A DNA stretch of 64,000 nucleotides, from the NCBI GenBank assembly GCA_022747635.1, contig JAKTNV010000005.1:39893738-39957737 (forward strand), in the 5' to 3' direction. Below, piece after piece: positions 1 to 10,078 of this stretch. Positions within the stretch are counted from its first letter, which is position 1. The number at the start of each line of letters is the position of its first letter. Under the pieces are notes generated by a model. That model saw only the letters and a program-made list of their open reading frames with translations, was not told the DNA's origin and did not search any database. The stretch comes from Hetaerina americana. Lineage: Eukaryota > Arthropoda > Insecta > Odonata > Calopterygidae. Position numbers and translations under genes: made by a program.

Positions 1-141
1 ACCTCGGACAATGAGGTGAAGGCAGCTATCAAGTCCCGGATTCGAGAAAAGTCGGAAGAGTTTTTCAGTGACGGAATGAAAAAACGCGTTACACGTTGGG
101 AGAAATTTGTTAGCCTTAACGATAACTATAATGAAAAATAA
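1..141 (+). pseudogene. mariner-type transposase, C-terminal end only
   Basis: Read from base 1, the frame encodes 46 residues and a stop at 139-141. It has the typical mariner C-terminal layout: an acidic/basic helix containing EEFFSDGMKKRVTRWEKFV, then a short tail ending NYNEK. In the family this region follows the catalytic DDD core and closes the protein just before the 3' untranslated region and TIR. The upstream part lies outside the window, so I cannot say whether the element is whole. The final motif (W-E-K-x-V ... N-x-N-Y-x-E-K) matches the GDYVEK-type ends seen elsewhere in this window, but the sequence is clearly a different lineage. I did not find a confident right-hand TIR in the next 250 bases. 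Confidence 0.75.
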
Positions 142-429
142 ATATATGGTTTTAAAACTTAAGAATTGTACTTTAATGTACTTTTTGCCCGATCATGCTA
201 TTTGCTTTTGTTCGCGCTCTGCAAGCATGTGTGCATTAATTTTCAGCCTACCCTCGTATAATAAGTATCAACCGTCTTTATTGCGATTGCCCCACTGACC
301 CTGTAACTGGTATTAACCAGTCATTTGTCAAATCCAATAAATTGAATACATTACCTAAAAATGTTTAGCAATGAAAACCCACCAAAATGCGAGTGATTTC
401 GGAGCGAAAAACTATTTTGAAATACCTAG
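142..429. other. AT-rich sequence after the mariner end
   Basis: Probably includes the 3' untranslated part of the preceding transposon. No coding, RNA or repeat signal that I recognise. Confidence 0.4.
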
Positions 430-720
430 CTATTATTCATTAGATTTAGTCTACCGTGTAAGGACAGCTTTTCAATGCACCCAGGCACTACACACTACTC
501 AACTACTAATGGTTACTACAATGGCTAGCACGACACAAAATATCCAAAATCCCCATACCATAAACTAAAATAACTCCTTCCACGTTTCTACATACTCTCT
601 ATCTCCCTTAATTCCATTCAAAATGGCAATTTTTTTCCTCGCTTCACCTCAATTTCCCCTATATTGTCGTTTTCACCATTTACTTGCCTTCCAGAATAAT
701 TCACATTCACATCCAGTATT
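430..720 (-). mobile_element. LINE 3'-end fragment, decayed (copy A)
   Basis: This stretch aligns by eye with 17425-17705: both share a CACTACACACTACT block and then a series of matching blocks over about 220 bases. On the minus strand the better copy encodes the C-terminus of a LINE ORF2 (see 17425-17705). Here the same codons are present but broken by stops, and the region after them corresponds to the 3' untranslated tail. It is an old, 5'-truncated insertion. The family is not identified beyond non-LTR retrotransposon. Confidence 0.55.
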
Positions 721-1110
721 CATCTAATATAAACCAATAACATCTCTGAGGAAAATTTTCCAAAACCTAGCGTTTCCATATTTGACGAGTCTCATTTCTG
801 ATTAGGACAGAATGAATACTCAATGAACATGCTAGATGCATCCACATTTTGGTTTTATACAAATAGAATCCTTATGAATTTTCAAGCGGTCGCTGCTCCA
901 TAGGTCTCACGGAAGCATGACAACAGCCATCAAGCAAAGACCTACAAGCTAGGAATAGCGTGCAAAGTGAATCCTTAGATTTGGAATCCATATTTGATAT
1001 TTCAAGAAAAGATATCAAACCAGAAGATAAAGAAATGTGAGAAGCATAATTTTTGGCATAAATAATACTATTTTTGAGCTACCTAGCATAATTACGAAAT
1101 AATTATAAAA
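721..1110. other. AT-rich spacer
   Basis: No gene or repeat recognised. Confidence 0.4.
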
Positions 1111-2028
1111 CAGGGTGCGTTCCGAAAGTAATGCAATTATTTTTTTACGTAATTTATTAACCAGGTTTGCACAAACACTTTAAATTCTTCAAAATACTGT
1201 CCTTGGACCTCTACAATTTTTTCCAGCGACTCTGCCATGACCGGTACGCGCCCTTGAAGGTGTTTTTGGAAACCTCTCGCCCAGTTTTCGTCATGGCTGA
1301 TTGGATCTCTTCTATGGACGAAAAACGGTTTCCTTTCAGTACTGCCTTAATCCGAGGGAAAAAAAGAAGTCCGCTGGGGCGACGTCAGGACTATAGGGGG
1401 GGGGGGGCAGCGTTGGCACTTGGTGTTTGGCCAGGAACTCGCGGACTCGTAGCGCGTTGTGGCAAGGCTCGTTGTCGTGATGAAGTTGCCAGGAGGCGGA
1501 GATGTCTTTTCACGTCCTGATGACCCTTTTTCGTAGTCTTCCCAGCACATCCACGTAGTAGGCAGCGTTAACTGTCTGTCACAGAGGAACGAGCTCCTTA
1601 TGGACCACTCCTTCACTGTCGAAAAAGACAATGAGGATTGTTTTCACTTTTGACTTGCTTATTCTTGCCTTTTTGAGCTTGGGGGACTGGTCGGTGTGCC
1701 ACTCAGAGCTTTGGCGTTTTGTTTCTGGCTCGTATTCAAAAACCCAGGTTTCATCACCAGTGATGACGTTATCCAAATAATCAGGTTCATTTTCAATAGC
1801 TGCGCAAGTTCACTTAATATTTCCGCTCGGTTGGTCTTTCGTGACACAGTCGGCGCGCATAGGTTTACAATAACTGACGTGCTGCCGCTTCCACAGCTTG
1901 GAGAGCACTGAGATTGGTTTCGTAGCAAAGCTTAGGGACCCCCCACCTACTCCAAGTAATTTAATCCCACTCCAACCAATAGGAGCGGCACGGGAATTTT
2001 TTTTGCATTACTTTTGGAACGCGTTCTG
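1111..2028 (-). mobile_element. mariner-like element with TIRs, N-terminus deleted
   Basis: Left end 1111-1135 (CAGGGTGCGTTCCGAAAGTA...) and right end 2004-2028 are inverted repeats of about 25 bp with a few mismatches, so both boundaries are visible. The 918-bp length is short for mariner (usually about 1.3 kb). The minus strand holds the catalytic and C-terminal parts of a transposase, but no helix-turn-helix region. It is a dead internal-deletion derivative. Confidence 0.85.
1160..1880 (-). pseudogene. mariner transposase, catalytic and C-terminal parts, broken
   Basis: Read on the minus strand in shifting frames, the mariner landmarks appear in order: VITGDETWVFEYEPETKRQS (first catalytic D, near 1760), FFDSEGVVHKE (near 1620), a degenerate HDNEPCH (second D, near 1460), PPYSPDVAPADFF (third D, near 1390), and a C-terminus with FKGAYRSWQSRW and EVQGQYFEEF (near 1200). 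This is the D,D34D layout of mariner transposases, which cut and paste DNA at TA sites. Stops interrupt it after KELVPL and elsewhere, and at least one frameshift lies near 1480. A run of 12 G on the plus strand (1396-1407) falls in the codons for the prolines before YSPD. The DNA-binding N-terminus is missing. The C-terminus resembles the relic at 55317-55442, suggesting one lineage. Confidence 0.85.
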
Positions 2029-3531
2029 TATTTCAGTCAAACCAAAATGAATGAAATTATTCTCTGAATTCGCTAATTTATATTTTAAATTAATACGTCT
2101 AAGGTTAGTTCTTCCTTCTATTTTGGTGAATTATTTGTCACATGGACTTTTTTCCGTTAATACATTTCATATCATCTAGACGCCGGACGAAATTGTGTAT
2201 TTCATTTGAAGGACACAAAGGTAATAGAATTTGAATATTGCCACTTGGTATGTCCTCCGCTTTGAGGGAGCAACAGCTGAGCGGAAATTCTTTGAAGCCA
2301 TTGGAAATATCTCGCCATAATGTCGTGAGGAAAATTATCCCGGGAACTAAAACAACTCGGCAGAAAAAAAACTGTAGAAATAGTAAAGCTAGGCAACAGG
2401 TTTGGGATTGTGGAAAGAGAGGAAGAGCGTGAAATGGCAGATTCCTTTGTGCGGTTATTTTGCCGGAGGAAATATTCACGCCTCCAAAAGCCGGTGATTA
2501 AAAAAAAAACCACACCTTTCACGAAGGTCGCTGTTAAAAACCCACTACTGAATTGGGTCAGAGAGAAAGTTGAAGACAGTAATAGATGGAAGAAATATTA
2601 GCTTACATTTCCATTCAGAATTTAACAATTAAGAATTCAATAAATTATAGTATTGACTTCCGATGGAGGTATAAAGCCCTTCCAACAAATCATGAATCTG
2701 TTAAACATATACAGTGAACATATACAGTATACACGTGGTATTTTGTTACCATCACAGACAATTTTTATCATTACCATAGTGATATGATCTTCACGATATA
2801 TAATAACAGTATAAATTTAAAATTTATACATGGAATTCTCATCCTGGTCCTGCTATTTACAGTGATATCAGTGTTAACGTACGCTATTTTTAGTTTTTAT
2901 GCTCCTCACATTTTCTAATAGGTAATCTATTTATTAAGAGTATTAATCCTTACAACAATTATAATTTTGAATTTATTACTGAAAATCATTATGCACAATT
3001 TACATGCACTATAAGTAGTATCGTTTACTTGACAAGTATACAAGTTTTAGAAAAATTGCACTGGCTTGATATTACTTCTTATTGAAATACTGATATAATA
3101 CTAATTATAGCCTATACATCAAAGAGACTATGCATTAAATCAAATTATTGAGATGACACAAAATATTGAAGATAAAACTCATTTTTGTAATTAAAAAACT
3201 AGTGAAAAAGAAGAATCATGTCATTTGTGCTCAAATCTTATAGCAATTCCAGCATCTAATATTCCGTTATATGCATGTAAAAGGTGAATTTTTATTTAAA
3301 AAAACCTAAGCGGCCGTCAATATCTCTGTACATTATAAATCGTATCCGAAGGAAAATATTTATCATTTAAAGCCAATTATGATTTCTGAAAAATTTCAAG
3401 TCATACTCTAATCACGCACAAACATAAACATACAAAACCTCACTCATGGCTATGAATAATTATTTAATCGAGGAGAAAGAGAATTAAAAATTGAGCCCCC
3501 TAAGCCGCTGGTAATTTACACTAATGAGATG
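2029..3531. other. AT-rich intergenic sequence
   Basis: About 1.5 kb with no recognisable gene, RNA or repeat family. Short open frames near 2138-2600 overlap on both strands without protein-like character. Confidence 0.4.
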
Positions 3532-4416
3532 TACGAGGCATATTCATAAAGTAAGGGTCGTTAGGTCACAGGAAAAAATATACTCATTGGAAACAAATTA
3601 TATTGCCACTTTTAGTTAGCTACAAACCTACTTCACTTCTCTACATAATCTCCGTTCAGCTCTAAGCATTTTTCTTACCGCTGCACCAGCTTCTTTAACC
3701 CCTCTGCATAGAAGCTCGCCGCCTGAGATTTGAACCAATTGACAACGCGTTCTTGAGTTCCTCTTCGGTTTCGAAACGTTGTCCACCGAGCCACTGTTTC
3801 AAGTGCAAGAAGAGGAACTAGTCGCTAGGTACAAGGTTAGGACTGTACGGTGGGGGGCCCACAAACTCTCGTCCACTGGACATTCTTTGCTCCTTGTGGT
3901 GGCCGGTGAGCATTTTCGGTACTCACCTTGCACACAAATTGTGGTATCCGAGGTGGCAGCCAGGATTAATCGTCAATCGACGATCACATCGCAGTTTTTG
4001 TTCCACTTGCGAAGCAATATCATCGGTCAGAATACTGGGCCTGCCACTTCGCTCTTTGCCATGGACATTTAATTCGTCCATTTTTAAAAACACGGCACCA
4101 TTGTCTAACCTTTCCTTCATTCATAGCTGTAGGTCTATAAACTAGGCATAACTCCCGATGAATTTCAGCAGCCTACAATCCTTTTGCATATACAAGAATC
4201 GTATGACAGAACGCACTCCACAGCTGGCGGGATGAACGATTGTCGCGGATATTGTTGTTTGCATGCACGGACAAGCAAACGAATTTTGGAGCAAAACAAA
4301 TGCTGCTATAGCTTCTCAATAAATCAGTAAATGGCGCTTCAGGAGTGAAACTGTGTTCTGAAGCGCCAATATTTAAATATAAGCAAACGGCCCTTACCTT
4401 ATGAATATGCCTCGTA
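3532..4416 (-). mobile_element. non-autonomous mariner, 885 bp, 31-bp TIRs
   Basis: TIRs at 3532-3562 and 4386-4416 match at 29 of 31 positions, starting TACGAGGCATATTCATAA. The TA is probably the target site. The inner part encodes pieces of both ends of one transposase on the minus strand, with the middle removed. The TIR shares a scaffold (CGAGG..ATnC..AAAGTA..) with the 757-bp elements at 34363 and 45712, so they are likely related subfamilies. Confidence 0.85.
3640..4240 (-). pseudogene. mariner transposase remnants, N- and C-terminal pieces
   Basis: On the minus strand from about 4230, the N-terminal domain is visible: CGVRSVIRFL, then NVHGKERSGRPSILTDD and QKLRCDRRLTI around 3960-4080. 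These are the two helix-turn-helix regions and the GRPS linker typical of mariner. The second helix-turn-helix is cut by a small deletion, running straight into GYHNLCAR. VPKMLTGHHKEQRM follows, then a jump over most of the catalytic domain to YSPNLVPSD-FLFLHLKQWL and LGGQRFETEEELKNA (3740-3830), ending with QRG/KKLVQRYEKC-like codons near 3660. Several stops and frameshifts are present. The piece cannot encode an active transposase. Confidence 0.8.
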
Positions 4417-5590
4417 TAAAGGAATACGGAAGAGCCTAAGCCCTTCCGGGTTGTATCAGGTGATAAAAAAACAAAAATTAGTACGTCAGTAACTTTAATT
4501 ACGCCAGCGAGGTTTGCCTGCGGAATACGTTGGTAAAAAGTACATGAAGCACTTAATCCAATTTGGAAAATAGAATACCTAATTTATAATTCCTGTTGAA
4601 ATGCGAATCGACTTACCGAAAAATGTCGAACAACTTCAAAGGGCTTTTCATGCATAATATACAGCATACACGTGTGAATTTTCACAATTTTCATTCATAC
4701 TAGGTTAGGATTTTATATTCTTCAATCAATAAACATTTGGATTTACTTTTTTCTATTCAATAAAGAAATTTGAAATCATGCTCTATTTCTTATCTAGGAT
4801 GCGTTCCAATAAACTGAAAATGGTGTAAAAATTAGACGATGGATACTGACTTTAAATATTATCGGTGGGTTAATCAGTATTAATAAACATAAACTTTCAT
4901 TATTATATGGATTCCATAGCTAAGATACGCAGAAAATTAACTTATTCATATTCCTAAAAGCTTATAAAAGTAATAATAGTTATAAAAGCACAGGTCAAAA
5001 TTTTCGCAAAATATTGACTGATTAGGCCACGAAGACATGAGAATTTTGACACTCAGAAAAAATATGCAGTTAACTCAAAAGCATTAGTCTATAACTACAT
5101 TTTAGCTTAATGTATTTACCTCGTTTTGCAAATAAATAAATATTGCATCATAGAAAAAAAGTCTATAAATTGAAAATTAACAACAAACCCTATTAGACCA
5201 CGGAAGCCGCAATATTTTTCTCTCACATTATTTAGGGGAAATATTCATTGAATTTCTAGTTAGAGGGCACTTAAAGTTCTTTAAATTTATTGTCAGCAAG
5301 TTGACTTCTTTATTCATTGCTTACGTGACGATTTGTGCAAAGAAAACACGCAAAGTACCGATGTTCTACACTTAAACGGAAGATTCAAATGTTTTTCTCC
5401 TTCCGGGTGACACTCCGGGAAGCCAAAGAGACCAAGAAACCTAAGCGGAGTCTTTTGAAGGACCTCCAATGAGTTTTATCGGTTTCCAGCGTCGTTCAAA
5501 GAGATCACTGAAGCATCCGGCCATATAGCACAAAAAAACCGATGTTCAGGCCTGAGGAAACCCCTGTACTCGGTCCATCAAACACGGGCC
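4417..5590. other. AT-rich intergenic sequence
   Basis: No recognisable gene or repeat over about 1.2 kb. Confidence 0.4.
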
Positions 5591-6300
5591 CTGTGTGATC
5601 TACTGTTCCGTGAGCGATCGACACCTCCACGCCCCAGTAAGTACGCATCCCTTAACTTTGAATGGGCCTCCCACGAAAACGAACTCACAAAACTCACTCG
5701 TTGACAGACTCACTCGCCCCTTGCGGAAGGATTGCGACGGATCCTTTCTCCAGCCCCACACCCCGAGTCGTGATACCAGTGGCCACCTATCGTCTTGCTC
5801 CCTGGGGATGGTTTCCGCGATAAGGGTGAGTTTTAGAAACTTCCAATTCTTCAGGGCGAACGAGGAGGGACAGCAGGGAAGGGAGGGAGGGGGAGGGGGA
5901 AACCCCGGGAGGAAAACATATTAGTGCGGAAAAGCGGCGCCGAGCGGATCCGAAATGTGTCTTCTACCCCTCCGCTACGTGCTTCTCTTCTTTCTTCGGA
6001 GAACGCACCATTTCTCGTTCACGGGAGCGCGACCGAATCCGTTTCTCATCGTCGGGTTGATGTATTATTGACTCCTCCGTCTCATTTTCCTTCCTTCTGC
6101 CCCGAATCGGGGAAGTGGAGTGAGAGATATTCATGTATGTATGAGTGAGGGAGGGTTTCGTGGGTTGTTGATAATGAGGGTTTTGCCCCGCCCCCCCCAC
6201 CTCTCTCTCCCTTCGGGACGGACGAAAGGAGCCTTCATCGGCTCGGGTGAAGCGGCCGAGGGAGAATTACGGATTGGGAAAGCACGGATGCGTGACTAAG
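5591..6300. other. CpG-rich block
   Basis: GC and CpG content rise sharply compared with both flanks, and purine runs (gggagggaggggg around 5880-5900) occur. Overlapping open frames on both strands (109, 74 and 78 codons) show no domain I recognise. It could be a promoter/CpG-rich segment or an unrecognised exon; I cannot decide. Confidence 0.3.
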
Positions 6301-8700
6301 GTTGAAGAAAAATGAAACTTCTCCCATTATGCGAGCTGTAACTGCCCTGGAAACATCCGAGAAGATTTATTTTTATTCCATGAACAATATTGCTCGTTGG
6401 CGTTTTTCTTGCGTCCCGCCAGCAGATAGTAAAAGCAACCATTGGAGTTGATGCATGCGGATGATATTTGGGATCATTTCCCATTGGCAGTAGCGGATCT
6501 AGAAAATATCTCAGGAGGGGAAGGAGCCATTTTCATATTCGAGCAAAAATAATACTATACATTTTTACCCTCGAAGGGAGTTGAACATCTGATGAGTTTG
6601 CAACCAATCCTTAGTGTAACGCTTTCTGCGGTAGACAATGTTATGTTCGAAGGAAATCATTTACAGGCCTGTACTGTGTTTACCTGTATTCAAAATTAGT
6701 TTCTGGTACCATTGTGATATTTATTTTTAATGTGATTAGAGTCAAGAGTATTCCCCTAGATGGAGGGCATGGGAAATATGACGAGAACCTTCCTGCTCAT
6801 TGGACGCGAGAAAAACCATAAGATCGGACGATTTGCAACTCAAAGGTATGATTATTCTAAGGATTTTCTGCAAGCCATTCTCATAAAACATTAAGAGACA
6901 ATTTTCCATGAGTATTTTCATGTTTTCGAAATAAAGTTTCTAAATTATTGGCAATTTTCATAAGCCGTAAAATCACAGAAAACATTTGCAAACATTACCC
7001 AAAAAAATACAAAATAACATAACATAAGAATATTTTTGATGTTCTTCGCCCATTATTTGCAAGTTCTCAAATTTTTCATTGCGAGAATTGAGGGTAGTAT
7101 ACATTTTAACAGTTCGATATTGAAGTCGGTTGTCGGCATCCGTGAGGTACAGGAACAGAATAAATGCAAAAAAACGTAAACAATGGCAATGGTCAGTTTA
7201 ACTGAGCGAATGTAATGATAATCTTCCACTGAAAATATTATATCCCGCCACTGCGCGGAAATATAAGAAATCATTTGGGAATAAGTTGAAGGAGTATTAT
7301 TTTAATTTCTAATAAGAGTGGCTGAAGAAGTTAGACCACACTCAAAAACTCGAAAGTTTTCTTAAAATATAAGGGGGCAGAGAGCCTCTCATAATAAAAT
7401 CCTCCCGAGGGCACGATGCGCGTCGGAATTGAAATCAAGACTGAATCCTAGCAGGTGACTATTCTCTCTCTCCGACAAAGCTTAAAGAACACTTCGAAGA
7501 GAAGTTCAAGAGTAAGAAAGGGAAGCCGAAAAGAAAAAAACTAAGGCTTAAGAAGACGAAAATAAACACGCCTGAAATTTGCCTTGGCGTGATGGATTAG
7601 CCTTGATGGGTGGAGGTGTTTTGCACTGTTTCCCCCGCAGATTTTTATATCAACCCCACCCTAAGGGGTCTGGATGGATGATATTATTTTCCTCGTATGC
7701 TCATGCCGGAGAGAAACTCGTTTCGGTGATCCTGAGGAAGGCGGGTGGATTTGGGGAAAAATTCTGGCTCATAAACGGGGAGCGAAGAATTGACAAATGG
7801 AGTGCGGTGAAACAGGGAAGTCACGGTGTGGAAGGAAAGGTTGCGGAGAGAATGTGTCTCCGTGGAAAATATATCCCCGAAACACACGAAGATATTGTGA
7901 TGCTGTGGAAGGAAGTTGCCTCATGGAGACAGGGGTGTATGTTACCAAGATAAAAGAAAAATACGTGCCACGCACAAGATGGTCTTCTTTATTCCTTGGA
8001 GGGAGATATATACCTTATTCTATAGGCATCATATATTTTTCTAACACCAAAAACCATTTACTTATTAGTTTGCTCTTGCTTATAGGTAAGTATCATATTG
8101 TTTAATATTTTAAAAAGACTTTGGCCAGTAAATAACCTAAGTTATTCTGCGGTACAAGAGCTAGGCTCATTCAATCTTGTCTTGTTATATTATCTCTCGT
8201 ACCTAAGAGCTTTTAAAAAGGTACCTCCTTCATTATAGGCTTTTGTCACGTCTAAATAGATACTACAAAAGAAGTTGGTAAGAAAGGGTGGAACTGGTGC
8301 TACCGCCGTGCAAGTGTGTGGAACAGTATGAAGCAGACTCGCAGTGTTTTCTTAAAAATGGTAAATGAATGAAGAGGAAAAAGAAAATAAATGTAAAATG
8401 CACATGCCATTTATTAACTAAAAAGACCATTAAGAAAACAAAAAGTCCTTTAAGTATGCAAACTGCGGAAAATCCTAGCGCTGAAAGGCCGAACGTAACT
8501 CCGTACCTAAATGGAGTGATACATTGAAAAAGTACTCAATTTTAACCGTAAAAACCACATTCTGCAACCAGAAGGTTTGTGTGAGATGTGAAGTTTCATA
8601 AACTGCAACTCGCAAAATTCACACCTTCAAGGTAGTGTCCTAATATTCATCTTTAATTTCTCTTCCTTCCTCTTTCAAAGAATAACTTGGGACCTGCAAA
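6301..8700. other. intergenic sequence without identified genes
   Basis: Mostly AT-rich. A 124-codon open frame at 7579-7953 has no recognised family, lacks a supporting neighbour and is overlapped by antisense frames, so I do not call it. Confidence 0.35.
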
Positions 8701-8800
8701 TCACAAAGAAAAGGCACAGGTAGTGTAACAGTGATTTGAACCCGATGCTCTCCTGTATCTTGTCGAGCGATCCACCCACTAGTCTTCCACGTGGTAATAT
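8700..8800 (-). repeat. tRNA-derived SINE head (relic)
   Basis: On the minus strand an A-box-like stretch (GACTAGTGGGTGGATCGC, 8771-8788 region) is followed about 30 bases later by a B-box-like GGGTTCAAATCAC (8731-8743). The spacing and order fit an internal RNA polymerase III promoter of tRNA type. The flanks do not fold as a full tRNA, so a SINE head is more likely than a gene. Confidence 0.55.
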
Positions 8801-8889
8801 TTCATTGAAGTAAGGCCATTAAGTAGGAAACGTCAAGGTTTTTATGAAAAACATCGGTGACAATTTTTTCCCGAAGTGTGAGTGAAGTG

Positions 8890-9303
8890 CCGGATTCAGG
8901 ACGTCAGTTAAAGTTCGCATGGTCGCAGATCGTGTAGGCATTGATAAGATGACAGTGAACGCCATTATCACTGAAAATTTGGTGATGAGAAAGATCTGAG
9001 CTAAACTCACTCCGAATATCTTGACGGACGACCAAAAGCTGAGTCTATTTTCTGCGAACTTGCGAACTCTTCTGCGACGAATCCCCGACCCCTTACAGTC
9101 CTGAATTGGCATCAGCAGACTATTTCCAAAAGTAAAACCTCCCTCAAAGGACCACCATGGGTCCCTAAGTGCCGTCCAAAAATATTTGCACGAGTATCCT
9201 TAAGAACTGTCCGAAATTCGCCTACCAGGGAGCCTTCGAGTTGTGGAAAAGCAGCTGGCTAATTTGTGTCGAAACTCAAGAGATAAGCTTTGATGAATTT
9301 TGA
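8890..9303 (+). pseudogene. mariner transposase relic, centre deleted
   Basis: From 8913 the plus strand reads VRMVADRVGIDKMTVNAI, then ITENLVMRKI, one stop, AKLTPNILTDDQKL. This is the second helix-turn-helix and linker of a mariner transposase. At 9199-9303 a different frame gives YQGAFELWKSSWLICVE and SFDEF followed by a stop, the family's C-terminal end (compare 1160-1240 minus and 55317-55442). The catalytic part between them is absent or unrecognisable. I could not find TIRs. The relic is old, with stops and frame changes. Confidence 0.7.
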
Positions 9304-9640
9304 GGCATTGTGGCTATATCTTTCCCCGATACTTTTTATACAAACCATGTATATAAAATGCAAATTTGTACATATTATATGTTATTATATAATACGCATT
9401 GATTCAAATGAATACAATTCTGTCCTACAATGTTTTTAACAAAACTATTAATATATTTCTTCCCTTGAGGAAGTCGACTGGAATTCCAGGAAAACCCCTA
9501 GGTTAAAAGCATTATACGCAGATGAAATCCCGAACAGAAATTCATTCACCGACTTCATTCCTCAGAAACATTCACAAATACGCTATGCATCTTAAATTAC
9601 ACTTATGCAGTAGACACCTCTGAATACCGTCACCTTCAAC
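9304..9640. other. AT-rich spacer
   Basis: Nothing recognised. Confidence 0.4.
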
Positions 9641-9775
9641 AAGCTGCGCGATTTTTCAGGTACCAGATCTTCTTGGGGAACCTCAAGCGGCACAGGTGAA
9701 GTAACCCCGGCGCAAGGTTTGCATGCCACTTGGCCTAGTACTAGGTGAGATTTACCCTCGCCTATAGAACAAACC
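9640..9775 (+). repeat. SINE-like repeat body (copy 1)
   Basis: Shares two anchored blocks with 9955-10075: GGTACCAGAT-TTCTT at the start and TAGTA-TAGG-GAG...CCTCGCCTA at the end, with diverged sequence between. No tRNA-like head is evident here. Confidence 0.4.
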
Positions 9776-9865
9776 TCAGAGTTACTTGCCTCCCATTACT
9801 GTGGTTTTGGTTTAATTTTTATGAGTATTAAAATATTATGCATCGAATGCTTAAAAAATATAATG

Positions 9866-10078
9866 GTGGTGGTCCAATGGGTAGTAGAGCACTTGACTGC
9901 GGACCGGATGGCTCATTTTCCTTTGGCCATCACAATTTCACTCCGTGTGCCATTTCGGGTACCAGATTTTCTTCAGAAAGTACAGGAGTTATACGGAAAG
10001 GAGCTGGCTCACCTACGCGTGATTTTCGCAAGCTTTTTGGTTAGTATTAGGCGAGCTGTAACCTCACCTAACAAAATC
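9866..10078 (+). repeat. tRNA-derived SINE relic (copy 2)
   Basis: Begins with TGGTCCAATGGGTAGTAGAGC and CTTGACTGCGGACCGG, resembling the D-arm and anticodon arm (A-box region) of a tRNA. The body at 9955-10075 is a diverged copy of 9658-9770. The B-box is weak. Confidence 0.5.

Noticed and set aside
1167..1520. 117-codon plus-strand frame
   Set aside because: Antisense shadow of the mariner transposase remnant on the minus strand.
7579..7953. 124-codon plus-strand frame
   Set aside because: Three overlapping frames on both strands and no recognised motif.
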